Assembly: GCA_049889815.1 (NCBI GenBank)
Contig: JBMHCR010000012.1
Location: 4,441-68,440 of the forward strand
Length of the DNA stretch: 64,000 nt
DNA from: JBPOFY01 sp049889815
GTDB taxonomy: Bacteria; Verrucomicrobiota; Verrucomicrobiia; Opitutales; Coraliomargaritaceae
Reading direction: 5' to 3'
The notes beneath the pieces were generated by a model. It worked only from the letters and a program-made list of their open reading frames with translations, was not told the DNA's origin and did no database searches. Positions 43,321 through 52,525 of this stretch are shown here, piece after piece. Within the stretch, counting starts at the first letter, position 1; the number at the start of each line of letters is the position of its first letter. Position numbers and translations under genes: made by a program.

Positions 43321-45168
43321 ATGAAAACACCAAAGCTCATTTTTCTTTTTTCGCTACTCTTTGTAGCCGCTAAGCTCTTTTCTCAAACGCAGCCACCTAT
43401 GGTGATCGATTCGAAACCAAATATCTTATGGATCGTAACCGACGACCAACGCTACGACTCAATCCGCGCATTCAATAAGATCCTTACTGGAGAAGAAATG
43501 AGCCCGCTGGGTTACGTAGAATCCCCGCAGGTAGACCGACTCGCGAACATGGGCACGACCTTTATCAACAGCTACTGTCAAGCAATGGGCTGTGCGCCAT
43601 CGCGGGCTTCGATGCACTACGGGCGCTATCCCTTCCGTTCAGGGATTTACGAGTTTGAGTATCACAACACTTCAGCGCCGCACCGCGAGCCGAGCTTTCC
43701 GGAGCATCTCTCCGATCTTGGGTATCATACTGTGCAAATCGGCAAGCTGGGATTCCGCCTGCGGGAGAAACAACCTGATGGCTGGATGAAGGAATTTCGG
43801 CCCTATGCGCAGAGTATTTATTTTCGTGATCTGCGACTGGCGGGGCTTACGGATTGGGGCGCAGGTTGGATGGATGAAATTGATGGGGTGAAGCTCGCTA
43901 CACCACTAAAGAAAGCGCAGTTCTTCGTAACTCCTGAAGGAAAGTTTGAATTCGCATCGAAAGAACTGGAGGGCATGTTCCCTGAACGTGTCGGTGATGC
44001 GGCTGCCACCATGGAGAAGTATGATTTGTTTCGCCACTACAACAGCAAGAAACCGAAGAGTGTGTATGAAGGTTTGATCTTGGCTGGCGTGAGTCCACAG
44101 CCCGCAGGCAAGACCCGTGATGGTTACTACAACATCGCAATGGCAGAACTATTGGCGAACGAGAATCAAACTTTCAAAATGGGTAAGCTTGAGTACCAAG
44201 GCGTCGATCCATCGAAGCCGCTATTTGTTCATCTCGGCTACGACTTTCCGCACACGCCTGTGCTGCCACCGGCTGACTACCGCGAGCGTTTTCAGCAGCA
44301 CAATTATAAGATTCCTGAGCCGACAGAAGGAGAAATCGCGGGCATCCCTTCTCAGTTGAAACGCGCAACTGCTTATGGCGCTTCCGATCACTACTCCGAC
44401 GAGCAGAAGCTGGCGATGATTCAGGATTACTACGCCTTCTGTGCCTATGGCGATGCGCTGGTTGGCGATGCAGTGAATACTTTTATCGAATACAGCGAGT
44501 CTCACGACCAGTCGTGGACCATTGTCTATGTCTGTGGCGATCATGGCTGGAAACTCAACGAGCACGGATCGGTTTCTAAGTTCACTCCTTGGAATATCGA
44601 TCAGCACAATCCGATTATTGTGATTTCTTCGGATAAGGAAGTATTTCCGGCGGGTAAAGTCGTGCATGACTTTACCGAATTTGTTGATATCGCGCCGACG
44701 ATCCTTGCTGCCGCAGGTGCTGATTTGTCGGAAGAGAAATTCGAATACCTCGACGGTGTGGATATGGCAAAGATCGCTTCAGGTGAATTCCCGACCCGCG
44801 ACTATGTGGTTGGCGAGAGCCACGCAGTCACCGGTCCGCGTGCATTTATTCGGATGAGAGATTATGTTTTCTCTATGCAAACGCGCCCTAACAAGGAGCA
44901 CGGCGGCGATATGAAGTGGGCGCTCACAACAGATTACAAAAATCTGGATCCTGCACTCTACCATATGCCATCTGATCCGGGAGAAAAGAACAACTTGGCA
45001 TACAATCCGGAGTATCGTGCCGTTGCCGATACGATGCGCAAAAAGCTAGCGAACATTGTGCTCGGCGACAATCGTGTCGAAGTTAACTGGGGCAAGAAAG
45101 CCGATGGCGAAGAAATATTTCGTAGTAACTTCGCTCCAGGTGCACACGATGGGAAATTGAAACTTTAA
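43321..45168 (+). CDS. Secreted sulfatase (type I, formylglycine), long form
   Basis: 615 aa with a signal peptide (L-L-F-V-A-A-K-L-F-S-Q). Sulfatase core P-N-I-L-W-I-V-T-D-D-Q-R-Y-D, Cys91 in G-C-A-P-S-R-A-S, then Y-H-T-V-Q-I-G-K-L-G (variation of G-K-W-H), D-F-P-H-T-P-V-L and C-G-D-H-G-W-K-L-N-E-H. The pattern C-x-P-S-R and D-H-G is of the iduronate/heparan-type branch. It is first in a run 45168-45187-45772 spaced by 18 and 6 bp, so it is probably cotranscribed with a small secreted protein and a further sulfatase. Confidence 0.9.
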   Translation: MKTPKLIFLFSLLFVAAKLFSQTQPPMVIDSKPNILWIVTDDQRYDSIRAFNKILTGEEMSPLGYVESPQVDRLANMGTTFINSYCQAMGCAPSRASMHYGRYPFRSGIYEFEYHNTSAPHREPSFPEHLSDLGYHTVQIGKLGFRLREKQPDGWMKEFRPYAQSIYFRDLRLAGLTDWGAGWMDEIDGVKLATPLKKAQFFVTPEGKFEFASKELEGMFPERVGDAAATMEKYDLFRHYNSKKPKSVYEGLILAGVSPQPAGKTRDGYYNIAMAELLANENQTFKMGKLEYQGVDPSKPLFVHLGYDFPHTPVLPPADYRERFQQHNYKIPEPTEGEIAGIPSQLKRATAYGASDHYSDEQKLAMIQDYYAFCAYGDALVGDAVNTFIEYSESHDQSWTIVYVCGDHGWKLNEHGSVSKFTPWNIDQHNPIIVISSDKEVFPAGKVVHDFTEFVDIAPTILAAAGADLSEEKFEYLDGVDMAKIASGEFPTRDYVVGESHAVTGPRAFIRMRDYVFSMQTRPNKEHGGDMKWALTTDYKNLDPALYHMPSDPGEKNNLAYNPEYRAVADTMRKKLANIVLGDNRVEVNWGKKADGEEIFRSNFAPGAHDGKLKL

Positions 45169-45186
45169 ACCACGAGCCAGAATCGA

Positions 45187-45765
45187 ATGAAACAATTACT
45201 CCTATCACTTTCAATATTAGTTACCGTGCAATCTATTGTGGCGGATTCAATATTCGTTGCCGTTCATCCTGTTGCGGAAGATAAACAAACGAAAGGATCC
45301 AAGGCTATATACTTGGCTGTGCGAGACTTCCCCAAGACCGATGGGGGCGAAGTTCCATACAAAGTCCCCCAAAAGGACGCGTGGCGACAGGTGCTTTCAA
45401 TCAATGCCGGAGTCCCGGCCTATCGTGATAAGTTTGCACGTGCTGAAAAAATCTACGAGGGTGAGACAGGCACTTTTGATGTGACGATCGTTACACTGAC
45501 TGAGTTTGATGGTGAGTGTGTTTATCGTCTCTTGGTTGATGGAAAGGTTGTCGGCACGTTTACCAATCCACGTGTTGGCGAAGCGGGTGATTTTAAGGAG
45601 TATCGGCACACTTGGAAGGGTGTTGAGCTGAAGTCAGGCGTCAAACTTGCCGTTGAATCCAACACCGCATCCAATGACTTGATTCCTGAAGGCGACGGTT
45701 TTGCATGGGCACGCGGTCGTTGGAGCCAGATCGAACTCAGCCCTGTAGCGAATCCCCAACAATAG
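45187..45765 (+). CDS. Small secreted protein of unknown function (predicted beta-sandwich)
   Basis: 192 aa with a signal peptide (M-K-Q-L-L-L-S-L-S-I-L, cleavage near I-V-A-D). The mature part is mostly alternating hydrophobic residues and turns, suggesting a beta-sandwich. Aromatic and charged residues occur in A-I-Y-L-A-V-R-D-F and F-A-W-A-R-G-R-W-S-Q. No catalytic motif is seen. It could be a carbohydrate-binding protein. It lies 18 bp after one sulfatase and 6 bp before the next, which makes a role in handling the sulfated glycan likely. I do not recognise the family. Confidence 0.7.
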   Translation: MKQLLLSLSILVTVQSIVADSIFVAVHPVAEDKQTKGSKAIYLAVRDFPKTDGGEVPYKVPQKDAWRQVLSINAGVPAYRDKFARAEKIYEGETGTFDVTIVTLTEFDGECVYRLLVDGKVVGTFTNPRVGEAGDFKEYRHTWKGVELKSGVKLAVESNTASNDLIPEGDGFAWARGRWSQIELSPVANPQQ

Positions 45766-45771
45766 AACTGG

Positions 45772-47331
45772 ATGAAACAGCTACTAATATTTATTGGTTT
45801 CTTCCTTGGTGTCAGCCTCTATGCGGCTGACAGGCCCCTTCGACAAGCTCAGGACCAGCCACCCGTGGTGAGTTCGTCGAAACCAAACATCGTCTTCATC
45901 ATGGCAGATGACCTCGGACTGGGCGATGTTAGCTACTACGCTAAGAATATTCGAGGTGAAGAGCCCATTTTTGAGACACCGAATATCGACGCACTTGCCG
46001 CGCAAGGGCTTTGGTTTACCGATGGGCATTCTGCGACCGCACTTTGCGCGCCGACTCGTTATGCGGTGATGAGTGGTAACAACAACTACCGCTGTTATTC
46101 ACCTGGTGGGGTGTGGAGCACTTTTGCTGAGACGCCGTTTAGAAAAGGTGAGGTTACGCTTGGCACCGTCGTTCGCGATGCGGGATACAACACCGGGATC
46201 ATCGGTAAGTGGCATATGGGTGGAGATTTCTATCAAGCGGGAAGTAAGGCAAAGATCTATCGTGGCGCTAAGAGTGGCGACATCGTCGATAAGGTTGACG
46301 TGCGTCAATGGGCAGCCAGTGGTCCGCGCCATGTTGGATTTGATTACGACTTTATCAGCCCCTGTGGAATCCAAGGTCCGCTCTATCTGCTCTATGAGAA
46401 CGAGAAATGGTATCCGATCAACGATGATTCGGAGATCATTTTTCTAAACAAGGAGAATGCGATCGTCACTAAAGATGTCACAGATAAAGGTCCCGGACCC
46501 GGTGACTCGCAGTGGGATACGCGCATGATCGGCGATCTGCTCTCTGCGAAGTGTGTTGAGTTTATCGAAACCAATGCGCCGAAGAAAGAGCCATTCTTTT
46601 TGTATTACTGCGCACCTCAGGTGCACATCCCTCATTGCCCACCCGATGCGTTTGATGGTCAAAAGGTCAAAGGTGTCACGCCAACCCTGCACCTCGACAT
46701 GGTCGTAGAGCTCGACCTGCAGGTGAAGCGGATTGTTGATGCGCTGAAGGCGACAGGTGAATTTGAAAATACTCTGTTTGTATTCACCTCTGATAATGGT
46801 GGACTGCAAGATGCCAAGGCAACCAAGTCGTATGGCTACAAGCCCGGCGGTAGTTGGAACGGTAGTAAAAACTCGCCACTAGAAGGTGGACACCGCGTGC
46901 CGTTCTTTGCGGTGTGGCCGAGCAAAATCAAGCCCGGCATCACCGATGAGCTCGCAGTCAATCAAGACATGATTGCGACCTTCGCGGCGCTCGTCGGTAC
47001 TAAAATTCCAGACGGTCAGGCGCTGGACTCAAACAACTTGCTGCCCCTGTTCTTAGGAGAGGCGGGCTTTCAGCAGCGTTCTTTTTTTGTGAATCAATCC
47101 GGCTCGCGACATGAGTTGATGTATCGCAACAATGGATGGAAATATATCATTAAAAGTGATTTTAAACGCACCAAGTATTTGCCTCATGCGCTCTATAATT
47201 TGGATGCTGACTCGGGCGAGACCAAGAATCTACTGAACAATCCGGAATATGTGGAGATCGCCAAGCGTATGCACCGCGAATATATCCAAATTATCGAATC
47301 CGGCATGCCGACCGTACCGGGGCGAAAGTAG
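45772..47331 (+). CDS. Secreted arylsulfatase-type sulfatase with a repeat-encoded linker
   Basis: 519 aa. The signal peptide ends S-L-Y-A-A-D. Residues 21-29 (R-P-L-R-Q-A-Q-D-Q) are translated from a CCTTCGACAAGCTCAGG repeat and precede P-P-V-V-S-S-S. The core begins P-N-I-V-F-I-M-A-D-D-L-G, with Cys92 in L-C-A-P-T-R-Y, then I-G-K-W-H-M-G and T-S-D-N-G-G-L. This is the arylsulfatase A-like branch. The mature enzyme probably tolerates the linker since it lies before the folded domain. Cotranscribed with the two preceding genes. Confidence 0.92.
   Translation: MKQLLIFIGFFLGVSLYAADRPLRQAQDQPPVVSSSKPNIVFIMADDLGLGDVSYYAKNIRGEEPIFETPNIDALAAQGLWFTDGHSATALCAPTRYAVMSGNNNYRCYSPGGVWSTFAETPFRKGEVTLGTVVRDAGYNTGIIGKWHMGGDFYQAGSKAKIYRGAKSGDIVDKVDVRQWAASGPRHVGFDYDFISPCGIQGPLYLLYENEKWYPINDDSEIIFLNKENAIVTKDVTDKGPGPGDSQWDTRMIGDLLSAKCVEFIETNAPKKEPFFLYYCAPQVHIPHCPPDAFDGQKVKGVTPTLHLDMVVELDLQVKRIVDALKATGEFENTLFVFTSDNGGLQDAKATKSYGYKPGGSWNGSKNSPLEGGHRVPFFAVWPSKIKPGITDELAVNQDMIATFAALVGTKIPDGQALDSNNLLPLFLGEAGFQQRSFFVNQSGSRHELMYRNNGWKYIIKSDFKRTKYLPHALYNLDADSGETKNLLNNPEYVEIAKRMHREYIQIIESGMPTVPGRK
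45833..45858. repeat. CCTTCGACAAGCTCAGG-type repeat inside a sulfatase gene
   Basis: 26 bp starting GGCCCCTTCGACAAGCTCAG and continuing GACCAG, read in frame as R-P-L-R-Q-A-Q-D-Q. From memory, similar CCTTCGACAAGCTCAGGG sequences are widespread intergenic repeats across bacteria. Here the repeat is an in-frame insertion between signal peptide and enzyme core. Confidence 0.7.
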
Positions 47332-47391
47332 TTATCCAAGCGATGATCCAATTTCCCTGACTAATCCAGCGCGCAGGAGCGAAGTTATTAC

Positions 47392-48846
47392 ATGAAACGA
47401 CACATCTGCTTTAGCTTACTTCTGGTGGTAGCGCTTCAGCTCTCAGCTAAGTATCCAGTAACAAAAGGAGAAACCGATCCTGTGTTAATGGATTTAGATC
47501 CCTATATGATCGAGGCCTTACGCGGCGATCAATATGCGCAAACTGGCAAGATACCTCGGGGGCGTTTTGGTTCTGAGGGAGGCATTGTTGAACTGATGCA
47601 GGAAAGCGCCTTTGTTGAGTTGGTTGAGAAGCACGACTTGAAGTTGTTCAATGGGCCGATGCTTGGATCGGTAAGCTCGACATCTGCAAAGATCTGGCTG
47701 AGGACAGCGGGTCCGGCGAAGTTTCAGCTTGTTGTCGAAGGGCGACCCTCTGAGGTCGTCGAGACATCTGCCGAAACTGACTTCACGGGCATCGCCACGG
47801 TCGAAGGGCTCAAACCGTTTACTGAGTATCATTATGGCATACTATTGGATGGTGAACAGGTAACCGATCCGTCGTTTCATTTTACCACTTATCCGAAGCC
47901 TGGATCCAAGGAGCAGTATGCCATCGCATTTGGAGCATGTTCGCGTTATCAGCCGAAAAACGAGCCCATCTGGCGCATCATGGCTGGCACTGAGCCACTG
48001 GCTTATCTTGGTTTAGGAGACAATTTGTATATTGATGCTGAGGATCGCCGTGATGTTCAGCGCCTACACTACTACCGCAGAATGTTGCGCGCGGAGTATC
48101 GGGAGTTTATCGCACAAACCGCAATGTACGCGACGTGGGATGACCATGACTTTGGCGAGAACGACAGCGCCGGGGGGCCAGGCTTGATAAAACCGTGGAA
48201 ATTGCCGAACTTTAAGGTCTTTGCTCAGAACTGGAACAATCCGTCATACGGTACTCCAGATACCCCAGGTACTTGGCACAGTTTCGTGATGGGGGACGTC
48301 GAGGTCTTTATGCTCGACGGGCGGATGTATCGAACCGATCCGAAAGACCCCTCCGATACGCGAAATACAATGCTCGGCGAGGTGCAGAAGCAGTGGCTGC
48401 TGAATGCACTGAAATCGTCTACCGCGAAATTCAAGGTGCTCGCTTCCAGTACGATGTGGCATGACCTCGCCGACAAGAAGGGGCGCGACTCCTGGGCTGG
48501 TAATCGTCATCGTGCAGAACGCGACGAAATCTATGCGCTGATTGATGAGCATAGGATTGGCGGGGTCATTCAGTTGTCTGGCGATCGTCACCGGACTGAA
48601 GTTTGGAAAACCGAACGAGCAGATGCTTATCCCCTCTACGAGTTTGTTTCATCAAAGGTCACGAATGAGCACACGCATCCGACGCGTAAAGAAGCGAAGT
48701 GGTCTTACAACCAGGGTAACTTCTGGGGGGAGCTCGAGTTTGACTTTACGAAGGCTGATCCGACGGTGACCTTTCGGGCTCGCAACCAAGACGGTGCTGA
48801 GTTGCATGCTTTTGAGATCAAGCTCACTGATATCAGTTTTAATTAA
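47392..48846 (+). CDS. PhoD-like secreted alkaline phosphatase/phosphodiesterase
   Basis: 484 aa with a signal peptide (ends L-Q-L-S-A-K). A PhoD_N-type beta domain (about 80-165) precedes the calcineurin-like PhoD core: F-G-A-C-S-R, G-L-G-D-N-L-Y, A-T-W-D-D-H-D-F-G-E-N-D, then S-T-M-W-H-D and L-S-G-D-R-H-R-T-E. These carry the Fe/Ca ligands of the family. PhoD cleaves phosphate mono- and diesters in the periplasm. Its presence among sulfatases suggests removal of phosphate substituents from the glycan, or phosphate salvage. It starts 60 bp after the arylsulfatase. Confidence 0.88.
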   Translation: MKRHICFSLLLVVALQLSAKYPVTKGETDPVLMDLDPYMIEALRGDQYAQTGKIPRGRFGSEGGIVELMQESAFVELVEKHDLKLFNGPMLGSVSSTSAKIWLRTAGPAKFQLVVEGRPSEVVETSAETDFTGIATVEGLKPFTEYHYGILLDGEQVTDPSFHFTTYPKPGSKEQYAIAFGACSRYQPKNEPIWRIMAGTEPLAYLGLGDNLYIDAEDRRDVQRLHYYRRMLRAEYREFIAQTAMYATWDDHDFGENDSAGGPGLIKPWKLPNFKVFAQNWNNPSYGTPDTPGTWHSFVMGDVEVFMLDGRMYRTDPKDPSDTRNTMLGEVQKQWLLNALKSSTAKFKVLASSTMWHDLADKKGRDSWAGNRHRAERDEIYALIDEHRIGGVIQLSGDRHRTEVWKTERADAYPLYEFVSSKVTNEHTHPTRKEAKWSYNQGNFWGELEFDFTKADPTVTFRARNQDGAELHAFEIKLTDISFN

Positions 48847-48935
48847 GTGGTTGAGATTCTCGAGATGGATTTAGTGATTTGTACGGGCGTCGTATGATTG
48901 ATTTTCTGTGAGTTGTCCCTTAAGCAAGTGAAGGT

Positions 48936-51197
48936 ATGCACGTTTTTTACTCGAAATCCCTTTTTCATTTCGCGCTGGCGCTTCAGCTTTTATCAGCGTT
49001 ATTTTTTGGATTCACAGGATGTACTCCGCATGGGTCCTCCTCAAAAGAGGACGTGCCGTTCGTCTCAGTTTTTGATTTTGAGAGTGGGGATCTGCCGGCC
49101 GCAGCCAATGCTGAGAATGTTGAATTAGCGGTAGTTCGCGGCAAGGGTGTTACTCAGGGTGGACGCGCTTTACAGGTAATCTACCATCCGGATACACTTT
49201 ATAAAAAAGTATTTTTTGAGCCGGAAACGCCTTGGGATTTTTCTGCGCTCGGTGACTGTGCTTTGGTTTTTGATATCACGAATGTGTCATCGGAATCCGC
49301 GCAGCTTTTTGTATCGATCAAGGATGCCACGCAAAGTGTGACGCTGCACGTGAATGTCGCGGCGAATCAAAGCGGTCAGTATTATACCGACTTGGCGAAT
49401 CCGAATCTGGCCTTGAATCTTGGTATGACGGGTTGGCCAAAGCGACGGGCACCGGAGATCGGTGAAGCAGAACCGTTTCAATATGCATGGGGCGCTCGAA
49501 CCTTGGACCACAGCTCTATCAAGCACATCGGTCTCTATATGAAGGGGAATCTGACGGAGCGGAAACTTGTGTTTGATAACATTCGGGTCATCTCAAATCT
49601 GACTGGGGATGCTGCCGATGTAGTTGGGCTTGTCGACAAGTATGGTCAATACACAGGGGCGGATTGGTCTGACAAAGTGCACTCTGATGAGGATTTGCAG
49701 CGCCAAGCGGCAGAAGAACGCGCAGTACTCGATCAGAAACCTAACTTTGCTGGACGTTCACAGTATGGCGGCTGGTTGGACGGGGCACGACTCGAGGCGA
49801 CGGGCTATTTCCGCACCGAGAAGTATGAGGGTAAATGGAGCTTGGTGGATCCCGAAGGTTATTTGTATTTCGCCAATGGGATTGCGAACAATCGCTTTTC
49901 AAATACGGCGACGGTTACCGGAGTCGATTACAATGATGTTGAAAACAAGGGCGGCGCACACGTGACTTCGGAGCTGCGACGCAAACTGTTTCAGTGGTTG
50001 CCAAAGCAGGACGATCCCTTGGCAGAGAACTATGCCTATGCTTCGTCGATTCATACCGGTGCCGTAAAACAAGGACAGACCTTTTCGTTTTACCGTGCAA
50101 ATCTACAGCGTAAGTATGGCGACGGTTTTTATGAGGAGTGGGGGGATATTACACTCGATCGCATGGAAAATTGGGGCTTCACATGTCTTGGAAATTGGAA
50201 TGATCCGATTCTGTACAATAACGGTCGTATACCATACTTCGCGCATGGTTGGATCCGCGGTAAACACAAACGCGTCTCGACCGGCAATGATTATTGGGGT
50301 CCGATTCATGATCCCTTTGATCCCGAATTTGCGGTGAGTGTTCAAGCAACAGTAGCTGAGCTTCACGAGAATATACAGGGAGACCCATGGTGTATCGGTA
50401 TCTTTATCGATAATGAGATCAGTTGGGGTAATGACTCCAGTGATAATGGGCGCTTCGGTATCGTGATGAATACATTGGGGCGCGACGCAGCAGAATGCCC
50501 TGCGAAAGCGGTCTTCATTCATTTACTTCGCGAGGAGCACGGAACCATCGAGGAATTGAATGCCTTCTGGGGCACACAGATCGCGTCTTGGGACTCTCTC
50601 TCGAATGGCTACACGAACGATGGCGAGTTATCCGATGAGCAGCGCGAAGACTATGCGATGCTTTCGGAAGCGCTCATCAGTGAGTATTTCAAAGTGGTGA
50701 ATCGTGAATTGAAGCAAAAGATGCCGAATCATCTCTATTGCGGTGCACGTTTTGCCGATTGGGGACTCACGCAGGAAGCGGTTAAAGCAGCGGCAAAACA
50801 CACCGATGTGGTGAGCTACAATCTCTACACCGAAGGCTTGCCGGGTCACTTCGGCGGGTGGTTGGCAGAAGTGGATCGTCCCAGCATACTAGGTGAGGTG
50901 CATTTTGGTGCGACGGATCGTGGTATGTTTCACGGTGGCATTTGCACTGCGGCCGACCAGGAAGATCGTGGCATCAAACACGCCGAGTATGTGAAGTCGG
51001 TGCTGAGAAACCCTTACTTCGTTGGCACGCATTGGTTTCAATACGTTGACTCGCCCACAACCGGCCGCGCACTCGATGGCGAGAATTACAACAGTGGGTT
51101 CGTGAGCGTGACTGATACGCCATACGAGCCATTGATTGAGGCGGCAAAATCAGTGAATCGTGAACTCTACGAAATACGTTTCGGTGGCTCGAACTAG
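48936..51197 (+). CDS. GH50-type beta-agarase-like lipoprotein
   Basis: 753 aa. N-terminal lipoprotein signal with F-G-F-T-G-C (Cys29). A CBM-like beta-sandwich (about 45-220) is followed by the (beta/alpha)8 barrel, starting G-K-W-S-L-V-D-P-E-G-Y-L-Y-F-A-N-G. GH-A clan catalytic residues: Glu494 in F-I-D-N-E-I-S-W-G (acid/base) and Glu654 in I-L-G-E-V-H-F-G-A (nucleophile). T-H-W-F-Q-Y and N-Y-N-S-G-F-V-S-V-T-D-T-P-Y match GH50 agarases. The natural activity is exo-cleavage of agarose oligosaccharides, but a related linkage in a sulfated galactan is possible. Confidence 0.85.
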   Translation: MHVFYSKSLFHFALALQLLSALFFGFTGCTPHGSSSKEDVPFVSVFDFESGDLPAAANAENVELAVVRGKGVTQGGRALQVIYHPDTLYKKVFFEPETPWDFSALGDCALVFDITNVSSESAQLFVSIKDATQSVTLHVNVAANQSGQYYTDLANPNLALNLGMTGWPKRRAPEIGEAEPFQYAWGARTLDHSSIKHIGLYMKGNLTERKLVFDNIRVISNLTGDAADVVGLVDKYGQYTGADWSDKVHSDEDLQRQAAEERAVLDQKPNFAGRSQYGGWLDGARLEATGYFRTEKYEGKWSLVDPEGYLYFANGIANNRFSNTATVTGVDYNDVENKGGAHVTSELRRKLFQWLPKQDDPLAENYAYASSIHTGAVKQGQTFSFYRANLQRKYGDGFYEEWGDITLDRMENWGFTCLGNWNDPILYNNGRIPYFAHGWIRGKHKRVSTGNDYWGPIHDPFDPEFAVSVQATVAELHENIQGDPWCIGIFIDNEISWGNDSSDNGRFGIVMNTLGRDAAECPAKAVFIHLLREEHGTIEELNAFWGTQIASWDSLSNGYTNDGELSDEQREDYAMLSEALISEYFKVVNRELKQKMPNHLYCGARFADWGLTQEAVKAAAKHTDVVSYNLYTEGLPGHFGGWLAEVDRPSILGEVHFGATDRGMFHGGICTAADQEDRGIKHAEYVKSVLRNPYFVGTHWFQYVDSPTTGRALDGENYNSGFVSVTDTPYEPLIEAAKSVNRELYEIRFGGSN

Positions 51198-51317
51198 ACC
51201 TTTTTTACTTTGGAGTCCGGTCATATTTTGCATATTCACTAGGGCAAGCATGCAACATTAGAGCGTTGAGTCTATGTGTGTTTTCGGGTTTTGTGGGTAC
51301 ATCTCAAATCGAAGATT

Positions 51318-52523
51318 ATGAATGCCTTAATTGTTGGAACCGGAGAATATAGCACGGGCTACGTAGGTGGTCAGGCAAGCGACTCAGATAAAGGTGCGGG
51401 CGTGATTGGGCTCAGTCTTTTTCATCAGCGCGCGCTTGGAAACGTGGAACGTGTGCTCATGGCGGGCACGAATGGCACAAAGTTTCCGGGTATTCGCGAG
51501 CACCTAAATCAGATTCTTGGACAACGTTATCGGAACCTGAGCACCGACTTTGAGAGCTTCCCTGCCGACGATTGCCCACGAGATGCAGAGGCCTACATCA
51601 CTGCGATGGATCAGCTCTCGCCGGGCGATTGCGTGTTCATTTTTACTCCGGATGATTTGCACTTTAAGATTGGTATGGCCGCCGTTGAACGCGGCTTGCA
51701 TGTGTTAATCGCGAAGCCAATCGTGCAGACAGTCGCCGATCACAAGGCACTCATCGAAGCGGGCGACCGCAAGGGAGTTTTAGTTGCGATGGAAGTGCAC
51801 AAGCGCTGGGATCCGATTTATGTGGACGCGCGTGACAAAATTCGCGAGCTCGGTGACTTTAGTTTCATCAATGCCTACATGAGCCAGCCAAAGTCACAAC
51901 TGGAAACCTTCCGTGCATGGGCGGGCAAGTCGAGTGACATTAGCTACTACCTAAACGCTCATCATATTGATTTCCATAATTGGGCGGTCGGGCATCGTGC
52001 AGAGCCGATCGCAGTCACCGCACTTGGAGCAACCGGAGTAGCGCACTCAAAAGATATTCCGACCGAGGATACCATTACACTCGCCACTACGTGGAATAAT
52101 ACCGAGAGCGGTAACCTAGGCACTGCGCTCTACACCTCGTCGTGGATTGCGCCGAAGAGTGATGTCCACTCCCAGCAGCGCTTCCATTATATGGGGCACG
52201 AAGGTGAGATTCAGGTCGATCAAGCACACCGCGGTTATCAAATGGCAACCGATGCGGATGGTTACAGTTCACCGAATCCTCTTTTTATGAAGTATCGCCC
52301 CAGCGCTGACGGTGAGTTTGTCGGTCACACCGGATATGGTTATTTGAGTATCGAAGCTTTTATTGAGGCAGCGGAGTCCGTTAACCGAGGTGAGAGCAAG
52401 CTCGAAGACTGGGACTCCAAGCTTGCTACGGCACGCCAGACATTACCGGTCACTGCAATCCTCGAAGCCGGACGTCGCAGCCTCGATGCAGGCGGGCAGA
52501 CGATTCAGATTGCGGATCTGTAG
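51318..52523 (+). CDS. Gfo/Idh/MocA family oxidoreductase, cytosolic
   Basis: 401 aa from the ATG at 51318. The longer frame gives an unlikely leader. It starts directly with the Rossmann strand M-N-A-L-I-V-G-T-G-E-Y and has no Tat signal, unlike the four other members in this window. Later come F-I-F-T-P-D-D-L-H-F, L-I-A-K-P-I-V-Q-T (the E-K-P motif reads A-K-P) and Y-L-N-A-H-H-I-D-F-H-N-W, the substrate block. It probably reduces or oxidises an imported sugar with NAD(H). It lies 120 bp after the agarase-like gene and meets the cytochrome gene tail-to-tail with 2 bp between. Confidence 0.85.
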   Translation: MNALIVGTGEYSTGYVGGQASDSDKGAGVIGLSLFHQRALGNVERVLMAGTNGTKFPGIREHLNQILGQRYRNLSTDFESFPADDCPRDAEAYITAMDQLSPGDCVFIFTPDDLHFKIGMAAVERGLHVLIAKPIVQTVADHKALIEAGDRKGVLVAMEVHKRWDPIYVDARDKIRELGDFSFINAYMSQPKSQLETFRAWAGKSSDISYYLNAHHIDFHNWAVGHRAEPIAVTALGATGVAHSKDIPTEDTITLATTWNNTESGNLGTALYTSSWIAPKSDVHSQQRFHYMGHEGEIQVDQAHRGYQMATDADGYSSPNPLFMKYRPSADGEFVGHTGYGYLSIEAFIEAAESVNRGESKLEDWDSKLATARQTLPVTAILEAGRRSLDAGGQTIQIADL

Positions 52524-52525
52524 CA

